Assembly: GCA_029224185.1 (NCBI GenBank)
Contig: CM055198.1
Coordinates: 23,672,116 to 23,736,115, forward strand
Source: Karalla daura
Taxonomy: Eukaryota; Chordata; Actinopteri; Chaetodontiformes; Leiognathidae
Length of the DNA: 64,000 bases
Reading direction: 5' to 3'
Shown here: one piece after another, positions 11,530 through 23,329 of the stretch
Position numbering within the stretch: position 1 is the first letter of the stretch
How the letters are laid out: every line of letters starts with the position of its first letter
Position numbers and translations under genes: made by a program
The notes under the pieces: generated by a model
What the model was told of the DNA's origin: nothing
The model's input: the letters and a program-made list of their open reading frames with translations, nothing else
Database searches by the model: none

Positions 11530-13190
11530 GACACTCCAGAGCTGTGGTGGCCAGTTCTTTTCCTCCGGGGGCCACATGAGCGACCTGCTCTGTTTCCGAT
11601 GGCCAGGCCAATATGCTGAATCAACTCTGCATTAACCATTATCAAAAGCAGTCCATCGTATGTGGTTTTGATTAGATAGACAGTTGTGTCTATGTACAGA
11701 ACTACACATGAAGTTCAGCTAGTCTTTACTGTTTGTTTATATTTGGACATTTTTCTTTATTTCAAAACTGAGCATGAGGTTAACGTTATCTAAATGTTTT
11801 CTTATTCTCTCATGTCCCCAAACACTTCCCGATGGAGAATGGCTCTTTCTTTTGTTGTCAGTTTCTGAGGTTTGGTCGTACAAAAGCGCCTCTACATCAG
11901 GACATTTCTCACCTTTTCATTGTGTTTAGTTTTGCAATGAGACCTTCAAATTGAAATCGTGAAACACGGCGAGCCGTGCAGCACAACTACAGTCTACTCG
12001 ATGTTTGAGAAGTAAATAGCGGTGAGCGCTAACTTCTTGCTTGCTGAGCCTCCTTGTTTAAACGAGCACAGAGTTGCCTCTGGTCATGGGCATCCATCCA
12101 AAGGACGCCACAGGAGGATGGGTTCAGCTTCACTTTCCCTTTTTTACTTTTTAACTGGAGGAAGCTTCGATGTGGCACACTCTCTTTCAACAGGAAGAAG
12201 AGGAAACCTTGTATGCCTTAGCATCCTTACACGTGAACAGCTGCATAACGAATCGGAAGTTCAAAAGTGTTGTTGTTGATAATGAGTGAGGTTACCAGAT
12301 GCTAAAAGCTATTTTTATTAGCTTTTATTTAGTCTGATATGACTGTCGATACCATAAATGAAGGTGAAATAGTGCATGTGCCTTGTCCAGGAAAAGAAGT
12401 TTCCAGCTAGCTCTCTCTAAGCTTGCAAATGAGAACATAACATGTTTTTTTTTTACAGTAATCTTTGTCAAAGCCAGAGAGTAAAAACTGCCAAGTTGCA
12501 GTTTTGCAGCGCGTTATGTGCTGGAGTGTTTCTTGGCTTGGAGCAGCACTGACTTCCTGGTGTGTCTGAGGTTGCCAGGCAACCAACACTGACTCTTAAG
12601 TTGCATCAGTCTTCCCACTTCAGTCTTGGTGAAGAAAACAAAATACTCGTATTTCCCCCAAAACGTCAAAACGGTTTAATCTCACAACGTGCCTGCGACT
12701 ACTTGTGCGAAACACGCTGCGGCTGCAGTGACCCGTTAATATGTGGGTGCGTGGAAAAAGTGGAGCCGGACAATGCGTGTCTGTTTATAACTGAATGCTC
12801 CCACAGTGTGCACACGTGTGTTGCGCGCTGAGCTTCGTCCAAAAAACAGCCCATGTTTGTTCCCTGCACGCTGCTAATAAGCGACAGTAGCTTGGAAATC
12901 CTAGACAGTCCCACGTTCTCCAGCCCGGCCCTCTGCCTCTCTCTCTCTTACAAGGGATTAAGTTGTCAGGTTACATTGAACTCTGAGCGCCCTCCACCCA
13001 GACAAAACCGTCTTAAGGTTCAGGCCGTCCAGTTATTTATAACTGTGTTGGGTAAGCCTCCCTCTCTGCAGCCCACTCAGCACATGGACGTGTATGGGCC
13101 CCTGTGTTCGGCCGTACTCTGTGGTGTCAGGAGGAATCGGACCACGCCGGCTACGTTTGTTAAATAGTGTGGTACTGTACCCGTATGTTT
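11530..13190. other. Non-coding interval, no gene seen
   Basis: No recognisable gene. Frames at 12022-12279, 12562-12831 and 12853-13167 have no known motif and no convincing splice context. Confidence 0.4.
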
Positions 13191-13195
13191 CAATC

Positions 13196-13469
<274 letters not shown>

Positions 13470-13569
13470 GAATTGGGAGTGCAGGGCACAGGACTGAGGC
13501 CTGTCTTCCTTTTGTGACTCTCCCCCACTGTCGCCACCTTTCCCCTCTCTCTCTCTCTCTCTCTCACAG

Positions 13570-16312
13570 CCCACCTATCTGGAACCGCCATCTATTTTTG
13601 GGAGCTCGGTGCGGGCCAAGTATTGGTAGCAATGTGTAGAAGACATCACGGGCTGCGGCCCCTCGGAGACAGGATGCGTTCTGGCTTAAGTGCAGCAGCG
13701 AGTGGGTGGAGGCTACTTTGTATAATCCCTCAATCCCTGGCTGTACTCTGGTCTGCAGATCAGATTCTAAAGTGTTTTGCGACACGTCTAATTGACATTT
13801 TCACCTCTGATCCTGCGTTGGAGAACTCCGACCTTTTACCTGTGGTGTTTGGGAATCTTTTCTTTATGCGAAGCCAAACTCAATCCATCCTCCCTTTGCA
13901 AGTTTGTCTGATTAGATTTTCACCTGTTTCCACATTGAAAACATGAGGGGAGAGAGTGACTCTGCCTGAGGTTCATATGCAGCTTCAGCCACTCGCTGCT
14001 TCATACGTGGTCATGTCCTTTACACGGCTGAACATGTCACAAGGCTCAGCTCTGACTGCTCCTATAAATTACCTTTTTCACTGTTCATTCATCAGAGCCG
14101 GGTAGCCCCACATATCGCAGCAGCGTGAGATGAACCAGACGAGTGTGGTGATAAATTCCTGACATTTAGAATAAAGCCACACGGACCTGCAGAACGACAG
14201 CGTGAGACTAACCAGACCTCACCACATTTCAGCTGCCGACTTTTCTACAATTACTCTTCAATTCTCGTGAGCGAGTCGCTGACACTTTCCTGCAGATTTT
14301 CACGAATCGCCAGGCCAGCGAATGTCAGCGTGTTCAGGTCAAAATGATGTGGGCTTCTTCTTTGTTTTACGGAAACCAGAGGAAAACCTCTGACGTCTGA
14401 ACACACTCATGTTTAGTAATGTAATGATTTTCCGAACTGTTCCAACTCTGTAATTCTTGTTCTGAATGCTTCGGCTCAGCCACATATAACATTTTTCACA
14501 ACCTTTAATCTTTAACAATATCAACAATATCAAAATTGTACATTGTGATGTACACTTTTCTATTATTGACACGTGGCTGCTGGTCTAGCTACTACTGACT
14601 ACTACTAACTTCTGTGTGCATGTACTTGTCTCTTCTATCTGTTGCTCATCTCTCTCACTGGACAGTGATTCCTTAGCTTCTACTCCTTGATATTCATGAT
14701 TTTCACATATCATGCAAAAAAAACTATACTTTTTTGCCTCAAATCAAAGACTACAGCTGTCGTCTAGACAGCGCCTTTGGTATATTTAGTTTTGTGGGTT
14801 GTGTAATGGTCCCTGAAATTGTAGTTTTTCCAGAATGAGGAGTATTCCAACAGCATCAGACCGCCTGCATCAGAGGAGAAGAAGGAAGCGTTTCTCACTC
14901 CAGCACGCCATCGCTCGATGCGAGTGGAGTCCCTTCGTTTTTAATGAAGCCTGCCGCGGTAGCTGACTGAGATGGGACACGGATTTCATAAGAGCATTGT
15001 GTTTTCATGAGGTGATAGTGCACCTGGGACCTCATTAAAATATTGGAGCGAGACCATTCTCCTACTTATGCCTGTGCCAAATTTGGAAAAACGAGACACT
15101 GTCTAAATTGCCAGTACCGAACAAATGGGAGCACACAGGGACTAAACTCACATCCACAGATTTGAGATTGAGACTTTTTTCTTGCTCTGTAACAGACGAC
15201 ATGAAGCAGCCGTGCTGCAGCATGTGATGGTCTGCTTATCCATCAGCGAAAATGAAAGAGTGGAAAACCCTTTTCATAGCATCTCAGCAGCGTGTGCACT
15301 CTGAAGCAAACTTCATCATCATGTGCTGCTCCAAATCTGCAGGATTATTTCATTTTGGGGAAACGTGATAACAGCGACTGAGGCTCTCTATCAAGAGATG
15401 TAAACTGAACATTCACGCGTCAGAGTTTTTTTCACTTCCTCCTCGGGAAAGAGAAAGAGAGCAGGGCAAAGTTCTATTTATTTGTAGAATTTAGGTTATT
15501 TTTCACAACTGTTGTATTTAATGATTTGTCTTTGATTGATCCTTGAGATGATGTATATTATTATGTTTCTGCAGATACTGAACTGACGGGGGACAATCAT
15601 AGAAATAAGTCAACAAAACACAGGAAAAGATTGTACATTTCTATAAACCCACATGAGGATATTTGGCTCCAATTCAACCAACCCTGGATCACCTTTGGAT
15701 TCTAAACGAGATCCAAAATGGATGGATGAACTCCTCTCATATGGGGACTTTTGCAGGAGTTGAGCCTGTAGATCTTCTGAGCTAGTTAAAGACATACTTT
15801 CAAAGAGATTTTAAATCTGATTGAATTAAGTGTCACAATCAGGTAATATTTTAATGTTATGCAGTACACATTGGTTTGATTCATTTCCCTGAACAATCTC
15901 ATGATTGTCGTGCCTGCAGCTTCACCTGTAGCAGAAAACACAGTTCTAGATTTGGTGCAATCAGATCAGTTTCATACTGACTCGGCCTTGGTGATTATGT
16001 GTGTGTTTGTGTGTGTGATCTCCTGATTTGCTTCCAGCTTGCTTTAAACCACAAGATGCACTTTTGCCTCCGGGGCTAAAGGTCATGGAGGATTGTGGGA
16101 GCACGCTGCACCACAGGCTGCGGTTGCGTCAGCGCCTGTATTGAGTCAGGTGCACTCCCAAGGATCTCGCTGCCAGCTGCCGTCGAGGCAGGGATAATCT
16201 GCCTAAGCAGCTTTCACATGATTTCACCCACAGGGAAGAATTTAGGAGAGGTTTGTAAACCTCTTCAGACCTGGCCGTGGAGCTTCTTCCTGCTTTGACT
16301 TAAGGGGTGAAC
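13570..16312. other. Non-coding interval, no gene seen
   Basis: AT-richer unique-looking sequence. No coding exon, RNA gene or long repeat was recognised. Confidence 0.4.
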
Positions 16313-16343
16313 TAGGGCTGGGCGCAACATTGGAGAATACACC

Positions 16344-16374
16344 AGTCTAGACGATACAACAGTCTCGTCTAGAC
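16344..16374. repeat. Short perfect inverted repeat (11-bp arms)
   Basis: AGTCTAGACGA (16344-16354) and its exact reverse complement (16365-16375 counting the last base) flank a 10-nt loop. Nearby text (agggctgggcg at about 16313) resembles the start of a common fish interspersed repeat, so this may be a transposon remnant rather than a regulatory hairpin. Confidence 0.5.
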
Positions 16375-17167
16375 TAAAAAACCAAAGTATCAACTTACAA
16401 TGAATTCACCGTCCCCTCGAGGGCATGCACACACACAAGTATTGTGACTGAAACTCCAAGGTATTTTGTGCATCTCATCCATTAGTGCTTTCTATTTCAA
16501 TTAATGCTGAAACCTGGCTCCTATCACTCCATTAGCCATTACACTGAAAGCACATGATAAGGCACGCAGATCACATCTTCAATAGATGTCCAGAGGTAGA
16601 ATACTCCTGTATAGCAGATAGAGCACAATTCAATTTATCCTCTCAGAAGACCGCATTAAGCGTCTGTGACCTTCTCTGTGAGGGTTGGAGGAGCTGGAAC
16701 AGATGAAGTTAATTTACTAACAGCTAGGGGTCAGAGTCAACGGCCTGATGTGCATGCATGCTGTGACTGCTTTTACATATTCCAAAGGGCACTGGCAGCT
16801 GCAGCCTTATAGGGAAACCATTCTAGGGGTGTGTGTCGTGTGTGTGTCTCTTGTATGTCTGCAGATCATTAAATATTTAGATTTTAAATGCGTTATTGGA
16901 ACTGCAAATCCATTTTCACTGATCTATAATAGAAGATACTGATTCTCTGTGAAGGCCACATCACACATCACATCCATATTTGCCTGAGTAAACACAAAGG
17001 TTTCTTCTTTGCAGGGTCAGATTAACAAAGTGACACCATGTATCTGGGCTTGGGTCAATGGGACTGCATACTGCACTGTCTGTCTGTGCAAAGCTTTGGC
17101 TGATGGATGGATTTGAGAGCCGTGCAGAGCTAAATGTAGAATAAGTATAAGTATTGTATCAATACAT

Positions 17168-17400
17168 TCATTTTCTTACTTGCGTTGTACTGACCGGTGT
17201 AATGAGCGTTTGCTGGGGGCTTTTTCCAGTGCACATACTGGGGAGGGAGGGAAGACACCATGGACAGGCTGCAAGTCCATGCAGGACATAAACACCAGCC
17301 ACACTAACACTGAGGGGCCATTTACAGCCTCCAGTTGATCTACATGTGCAGACAACATGTGGACTCCACTCTAATAATGGACATGAATACAAAAGCAACT
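17168..17400 (-). mobile_element. SINE remnant, 3' part (DANA/mermaid/V-SINE-like)
   Basis: Read on the minus strand, the segment carries the body and tail of the same SINE family: aactggaggctgtaaatgg, then cttgcagcctgtccatggtg. The head is missing or unrecognisable. Confidence 0.5.
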
Positions 17401-17409
17401 TCTGACTGA

Positions 17410-18220
17410 TTAACATTTGAACAAATACAAAATATCAATGTTTCTGCTCCTCTCAATATACTCAATAAACCTGCTTGGACTTTAGCTTTAATGTAAAAAA
17501 GTTGAAAGCACTTTAGGTTAAGATAAAGCTCTTACTGACATTTAAAAACTTAACTAGAATCTGTTAAAACATCTAAAATATAAATATATAATGACAAATA
17601 TAACTATGAAACCAAAACTACATATTAATGATGCTTGATGGTCTCTTATTTCTAAAATTGTAATTTCTCACTCAGGAGAAAAAGTGGGACCCGCTTGCAG
17701 GAGATAGACGACCACAATCGAGATCAGAAGGTCTTCACTAAGAAAGGTTGGAGACAGACATACAAACTAAGGGACAAACTAAAATAAACGGAGGCAGGAA
17801 TCTTGAAAGCAGACAGAACGTGACCATGCAGTAACACTAGGCACAATAAGAGTCAAGAGACGAGACGAGGTAGAGTCTACACCTCTGACTGATCTACAGT
17901 ACAACAAAAGTGATTTCAGCTTTTCAAACATGATAAATAATAAATAAAACATCCTATGGTGTTTAGAGCACTTCTCCAGCAGCCTCTCATGGGTTTTGTT
18001 ATCTCTGAGCGAGTGCGAGCAGCCGCTCTGCAGCTAGGACAGATTATGGCCTGCTGAGCTGCTCATGCGCCAGCTAACCCTCTGCAGATGTCTGCCTGAT
18101 GTTGATTAGAAGACTGCCACACTGAAAGGTTTGCTATGAGAAAAGTTATGAAGCTAACCAGCACTGATACTGAGATCTGTCTAACGACGTAACACATTTC
18201 CACTGGATCCTGGGAGATCT
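17410..18220. other. Non-coding interval, possible old repeat
   Basis: No gene is recognised. The purine-rich stretch at about 17680-17880 (ggagacagacatacaaac and similar) has the look of degraded transposon sequence, but I cannot assign a family. Confidence 0.3.
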
Positions 18221-18224
18221 AGAG

Positions 18225-18490
18225 TACCGTGGCATGGCCGTTACCACTGTCTCCTCCCAGCCAGAAGTTTCTGAGTCTCTCAGACGTTTCAGCTCCCTGC
18301 CCCGCATATCTGCGGGGAATCTCTGCAGGTACGATAGTTTCCTACCACAGTCCAAAAACATGGATGCGCAGGTCGACTGGAGTCTAAATTAAAGGTGTAT
18401 CTTTTACTGTTGGGCTGTTGGTATGAGCTCCAGCAGCATCCTGTGACACTGCTGGGGTACGAGGCAGGCAGGATAACAGACGGATGGTTT
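18225..18490 (+). mobile_element. SINE remnant (DANA/mermaid/V-SINE-like)
   Basis: It carries a degraded head (gttaccactgtctcctccc), then ccacagtccaaaaacatg, ggtcgactggagtctaaatt and a tail ending in ggataacagacggatgg. Order and orientation match the full copy at 8995-9232. Confidence 0.5.
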
Positions 18491-18789
18491 ATCTCATTTT
18501 AACACCCAAAGGACCCATTCACTTCTGTTTTTATCTGCTTCATCTTGCATCACGCACCATGGTCATCCATGCATTGGGAGGTGAGTGGTGTGATCCCAGG
18601 CAGCTGCAGCCGACACATCAAAGTGTCCTTAGACCCTGAACCCCAAACCTCCCCTGATGATGCCTCATCAACATGTTTCTCTGGGTCTCAACTGGTGGTT
18701 GAGCAGATGGACCATACCACCATGTGTCAAGAAATAGCTGTGAATGTGACTTGTTACTTACAAAAATGTTTTGAGTAGTCATATTTTCA

Positions 18790-18803
18790 TATATATATAT
18801 ATA
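18790..18803. repeat. Short (AT)n run
   Basis: About seven AT units; minor. Confidence 0.6.
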
Positions 18804-19230
18804 CAGTACATTTACATCCAGCAACATCAACTAGCACCTGCCCACTTCAGATGCAAGTCTCTCTCTGCACATGCTGTCTGGAGGTTTGGGTGGAAGCGGA
18901 CTGCGGAGCTGCATTATAGCACAGTTCTAGTTATTATCTCATCTTCATGGAGTAAATTGTCTGAGTAAGGGCTTGCTATTACTGCTCACAGAGCAGCTCA
19001 CACCTTAAGAAGATTATTGTTTATGTTCCCTCTGGCAGTATAATGTATGTCTCCCAACAGGAAGTGTCTTGACTAAGTCCATAAGCCTGGAGCCTGGAAA
19101 GCCAAAGTGCTGTAGTGAGCTGCCGCCAAACATGTGAGCGAGAGCCCCGAGTCCAGTGTAGAACGATTGGCAAATGTGACAAAAAGCATTTAATGCCTCC
19201 AATCTCTGTGATAATGATAACGTTGTGTCA

Positions 19231-19283
19231 GAGCAGAGAGCAGAGAGCAGAGAGCAGAGAGCAGAGAGCAGAGAGCAGAGAGC
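19231..19283. repeat. 7-bp minisatellite, unit AGAGAGC
   Basis: About seven head-to-tail copies of a purine-rich heptamer (GAGAGCA/AGAGAGC), essentially without substitutions, which suggests recent expansion. Confidence 0.95.
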
Positions 19284-19289
19284 GGTTTT

Positions 19290-21078
19290 ACTGCAGGAAA
19301 GATTGAGCTGTAGGGAGCTGGAAATCAACTAGACAGTTCAGTTGTTACAGCAGAGCTGTACAAGCAAAACAGTCTTTACTCCAGTTTTAAATTTTGAAGA
19401 ATGACTCTGAGCCCTAATGAATATATAATGATTGATCGACTCCATCCTCCTTTGATGATGCTGCCTGCCTGCAGCAGCTGCCTCTTCGCCACTTTCTGTG
19501 ATGCTGCTGCTCTTCCTCGCCCCAGCAGCTGGCGCAGCAGCTGGCACAGGTAACAGGCCATCCAGGTCCGGTGGCACATCTGGACGGGACAGCGGGAGGA
19601 AGAGGAGGCTGTGCTCAGCCACACAAACACGCCAGAAGTCAAACATTTATTTGCCAGACAGCAAAATGGTTCCACCGTGTTGGGTCAGGTGGATCTTTCT
19701 CTTCTGCAGGTGCTTCTCATGCACAATCTCTTAATGCACTCACAGGCTGATTCCCTGGTAGCGGATCAAGCAGACCAGTCTTGGCCTGAACCTAACCTAT
19801 ATGGCAAACAAGGTCACAGAGTGACCCTTACATGCACTGGTGCCCTGCTTAATGCAGGTACTGGCAGTGCCACCTGAGGAGGATGTACAGAAGAGAGAGT
19901 GGAATAATCCTGTGTTGGTGTTTCCCATGTGTGTGTGTGTGTGTGTTTGTGTCAGTGGAGTGATGGAAGGATTGTGGGGGAGGAGGAGAAGGTCTGCCAA
20001 GCATAAAGGACACGGCTGTAAAGAGGAAGAGACAAGAAGATAAGGAGATTGGGACACAGACGGGGAGCCGGGAGCCAGACCACGTTGGAGGTAGTTGAAA
20101 AAGAAGACGATGTACTCCGGGCAGGCTGAGGGAGGAGGCTGCCCAGTTCTTGCCTCCATCTGTGGTGTTAAGTAAGAGCTTGAGGAGCGAGAGAAGGCAA
20201 CGGAGAGCATGTGTGCAGGGGAGAGTAAGCCGGGGCATCTGGTTTTGTTAAGGCCTCAGAACATTCCTTCCCTCTGTTCGACTCTGGCTGGCAGCTTTTA
20301 AAGGGACACGTTCGCTCTCATATCCTGCTCTGGGCACTGCCCGCTCTCTTTAAGTTCCATTTATGACTGCGATGGGTCACAGGCAAGATGTCAGCCGGTC
20401 TGTCTGCTCGTACATGTGCTCAAATGACACCGAGGGCTACTGCAGAAGAAGAAATGACCTTTGGGAGGCAGAGGAGTAAAAATAGAGGCGTGCTGATTGA
20501 GTTGTCCAATCATTTATTTGTTTCTTATTTGCTTTTCATTTGTTGAAATTGTCTTTACAATTTAATTCGAACACAAATCCAGAGCTTAGCGGCGTGTAGC
20601 ACAGCCTAGCTGTGATGGACAGCTTCAAAGCTCTTTCAGAGGTTAAATTTCACTGGCAATTTTTCAATCCATTTCAGATGTTTGTTTTCCCCCTTAAATT
20701 CTAACAAGAGGGTTGTATTTCAAGCTTGAAATTAGACCAGAAAAAACAACAACAGAAGACCCGAGTGTGGATGCCTGACCAAAGCATACTTCAGCAATGA
20801 TGCAAACCAGGTTAAACTGCGTCAGCACAGTGAGACAACATCATAATTACATGTCATTAAAAGCAGACGCTGAACTGCATGGCTTTTTAACAAAAGAACA
20901 AAGTGACAGGTGACTGAAGAATCCCACGACGCTTTGCTTTCGTTTCATGATGCAGCAGGTGTCATGGTCAGTGTGTCAACACATGAACGTGCCGCATAAG
21001 AAACAGTTTCCACTCAGGTGATGTGAAGGTCGGAGGGGGGGACCTCTGCGGGGTCGGATGAGTCTCGGGCGCAGGGAA
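19290..21078. other. Non-coding interval between minisatellite and mir-22
   Basis: Minus-strand frames at 19338-19675 are open next to a pyrimidine-rich stretch and an AG, but no protein family is recognised. A GT microsatellite lies at 19928-19946. The sequence lies downstream of mir-22 on the same strand and could be part of its primary transcript. Confidence 0.35.
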
Positions 21079-21080
21079 TG

Positions 21081-21168
21081 GGTCGACCACAACAGTTCTT
21101 CAGCTGGCAGCTTTAGCTGCTACACGAGGACATAAAGCTTGCCAGTGAAGAACTGCTGTGGGTCAACC
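21081..21168 (-). ncRNA. mir-22: mir-22 precursor hairpin (fish miR-22a type)
   Basis: Read on the minus strand this is a long imperfect hairpin. The 5p arm is at 21133-21154 (starts AGTTCTTCACTGGC, ends AAGCTTTA). The 3p arm is at 21092-21113 (starts AAGCTGCCAGCTG, ends AAGAACTGT). Both are recognisable as miR-22, a vertebrate microRNA linked to growth, metabolic and stress control. The 3p seed AGCTGCC is intact. The 3p arm differs from the mammalian form by one base (C for U, as I recall for fish miR-22a), and the 5p arm has C instead of G at its tenth position. Pairing continues below the mature duplex (GGTTGACC with GGTCGACC, plus one bulged C), giving the long lower stem that Drosha/DGCR8 uses. 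No host exon can be placed with certainty; a CpG island lies about 13 kb upstream on the same strand. Confidence 0.95.
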
Positions 21169-21174
21169 ATGGTC

Positions 21175-22320
21175 ATGGTGCCAGGGAGGGTGCGATGACG
21201 AAGTGATCCTTGCAAAAATAGGTGAAGGTCATAACATCTTGTTGCATTTCAAAAAATGTTCCATTTCCTTTGCATTGTAGATCAGAATCAGGGAACCATG
21301 ACTTGCTCCATCTTAAGGTGCTTCCACACTGGCCTCAGCTATTGGCAATGATGGCTGCCACTTGGCACACAAAGACACACAAACACTCCTTATGTCTGAG
21401 CTGGCTTTAAAGGGAATCTGTGGGAGAGAGGTGAGGAGGTAGAGAGAGAGAGAGATACCAGGGAGGAAAACTTTATAACATTCTTTGCTCCTTATTTGTG
21501 AATACTGCGGTTTGCAGCGGGTTTAAATGTGTACACGCGCATAAACAAACAAGCAGCGTGTGCGTATTGGCATGGAGCGAGCCTGCATCAGACATGCCAG
21601 CCTACTGTTTTAGCATTCTCTCTGCTTTTGCTATAATTGAATACAGAAGGCTTCGCTAGTGAGATAGCTTGGCCTCTGGTTACAGGCTGGAACTCCTGAT
21701 AGAAAACAGCTCTTGTCCTGTGGGGCAGTTCAGTTTACAGCAGCCATACGGGGCTGAATGAAGGAATTTTCCTTGCTGTTTAGACACTTCCACTCCCTTG
21801 GGTGTGTGACTGCTTCACCGACATGTCAAGCATTTCGTTATTTCACCGTAAGAAAAACCCACAGATTTCCACCCCTGTGAACGTCAGTTTCAAACATTTC
21901 AGTCGAAGGATGAAGTTCTTCAGAGCGACGACGCAGGCCTGGCCCAGTCCATCAGATCCTTCGCTACAAACGCTTTTGAAACTTTAACCAGGGCCCAATC
22001 AAGGGTTTGAAAATTAAAAGTGACAAGAAAACCCTTCATGTGATTTAGCACTTTAACATTTGCTCTCAGCTGGCCACTGTGTAATACTTACGAGTAGCCC
22101 AGGATTTGTCTTGCCTGGCTTCCATTCAGCTGGCCTGACTTCAACTATTGCAGTCAGTCAGTCTGAAAAGCCTTTCCCTAGCAGCATATTCTTTCACAGT
22201 TCAAGGACAGGACTTTGGGCAAACTAGCTCTCAGCAGCACGACGAACCCAGCAACCCCTGGAAACTCAACGAACCCCACGCTGCTCTGAGCAACAGTGGA
22301 AAGCTCTGGACTGCAGGGAG
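21175..22320. other. Non-coding interval, no gene seen
   Basis: Upstream of mir-22 on its strand. No coding exon recognised. Purine-rich sequence occurs near 21421-21460. Confidence 0.35.
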
Positions 22321-22325
22321 CGAGC

Positions 22326-22339
22326 GAGAGAGAGAGAGG

Positions 22340-22377
<38 letters not shown>

Positions 22378-22402
22378 CATACACATATACACACACACAC
22401 AC
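22326..22402. repeat. (GA)n plus short (CA)n microsatellite
   Basis: GA run at 22326-22378, interrupted by GGG and AAA, then CA at about 22388-22402. Confidence 0.9.
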
Positions 22403-23286
22403 AGTTTCAATGTGACCGACTGATCCTCTTCCACAGAGACAAGAACCCTGAATGGGCTCGCAGGCCTCGATCTTGCTCTCAATCCAGTGGGATCCATTGT
22501 CTGTGTGCATTACCGGAGATGATGAGATCCAGGTCAAAGGCTTCTCCTTTGTAACGAGGCACCTGATAGCTGTGCTGTGTGTGTGTGTGTGACTCATAGC
22601 ACTTAAAGTGGGGCAGTACAGTTTTGATGGAAAAATAACGGTGAGAAGAGTAAGAAGAGCAAACACTTACGAGGTCAGAGATCAGCACTGCGACAACAAG
22701 CAAGCGGCAACACTCCTGCAAACATGTTCAGTCAGAGGTGTGCGTCACCTTCAGAATCAAATGGCTTGAAACATTTGCTGCACATTTGATGCATCAACTA
22801 CAAATTGACAAACAAAATACACCGTGAGGGACAGAATACTTGAACTTTCATCACAGTCTCACTGTGCATGTTATAGCGCAGTCACTCTGGCCTGGTGCAG
22901 CCTGTAGATATTCCTGCACGCGGCTGCTGCAGCTTCATCTGGAACATCGTCATCCGCTGCTTATGCAATAAAGCCGGCGACCGAGTGTTTCCTATACTGT
23001 CGGAACATGTAAGGCTGAGGGGGAAACCGAATGAAGCACACGAGTGAGCATGTGCAAAATATAAAGGGACTGTTTGAAATTCATTTACATCCTCATCATT
23101 ATTTTCCTCCAATTACATGTTTTTTTCCACATACTGCAGCAGAATAATGAAGTTATGCCTCTGGCACATTAAAAGGCCTGTTGTGACAGAAAGCTGCAGA
23201 TTTCCCCCCCTCTTAATATAATTTTCAACCCCTCTTATTCCTTTGCTATTTTCTTTCACTGCTCATACGTTACGCATGCACAGCAC

Positions 23287-23323
<37 letters not shown>

Positions 23324-23327
23324 ACAG
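23287..23327. repeat. (CA)n microsatellite
   Basis: About 20 CA units with one TA interruption near the end. Confidence 0.95.
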
Positions 23328-23329
23328 GC

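Noticed and set aside
22178..22666. 162-codon minus-strand frame near the GA/CA repeat
   Set aside because: Half is SLSLSL from the GA/CT run; only the short upstream segment looks coding-like and it is reported as a finding.
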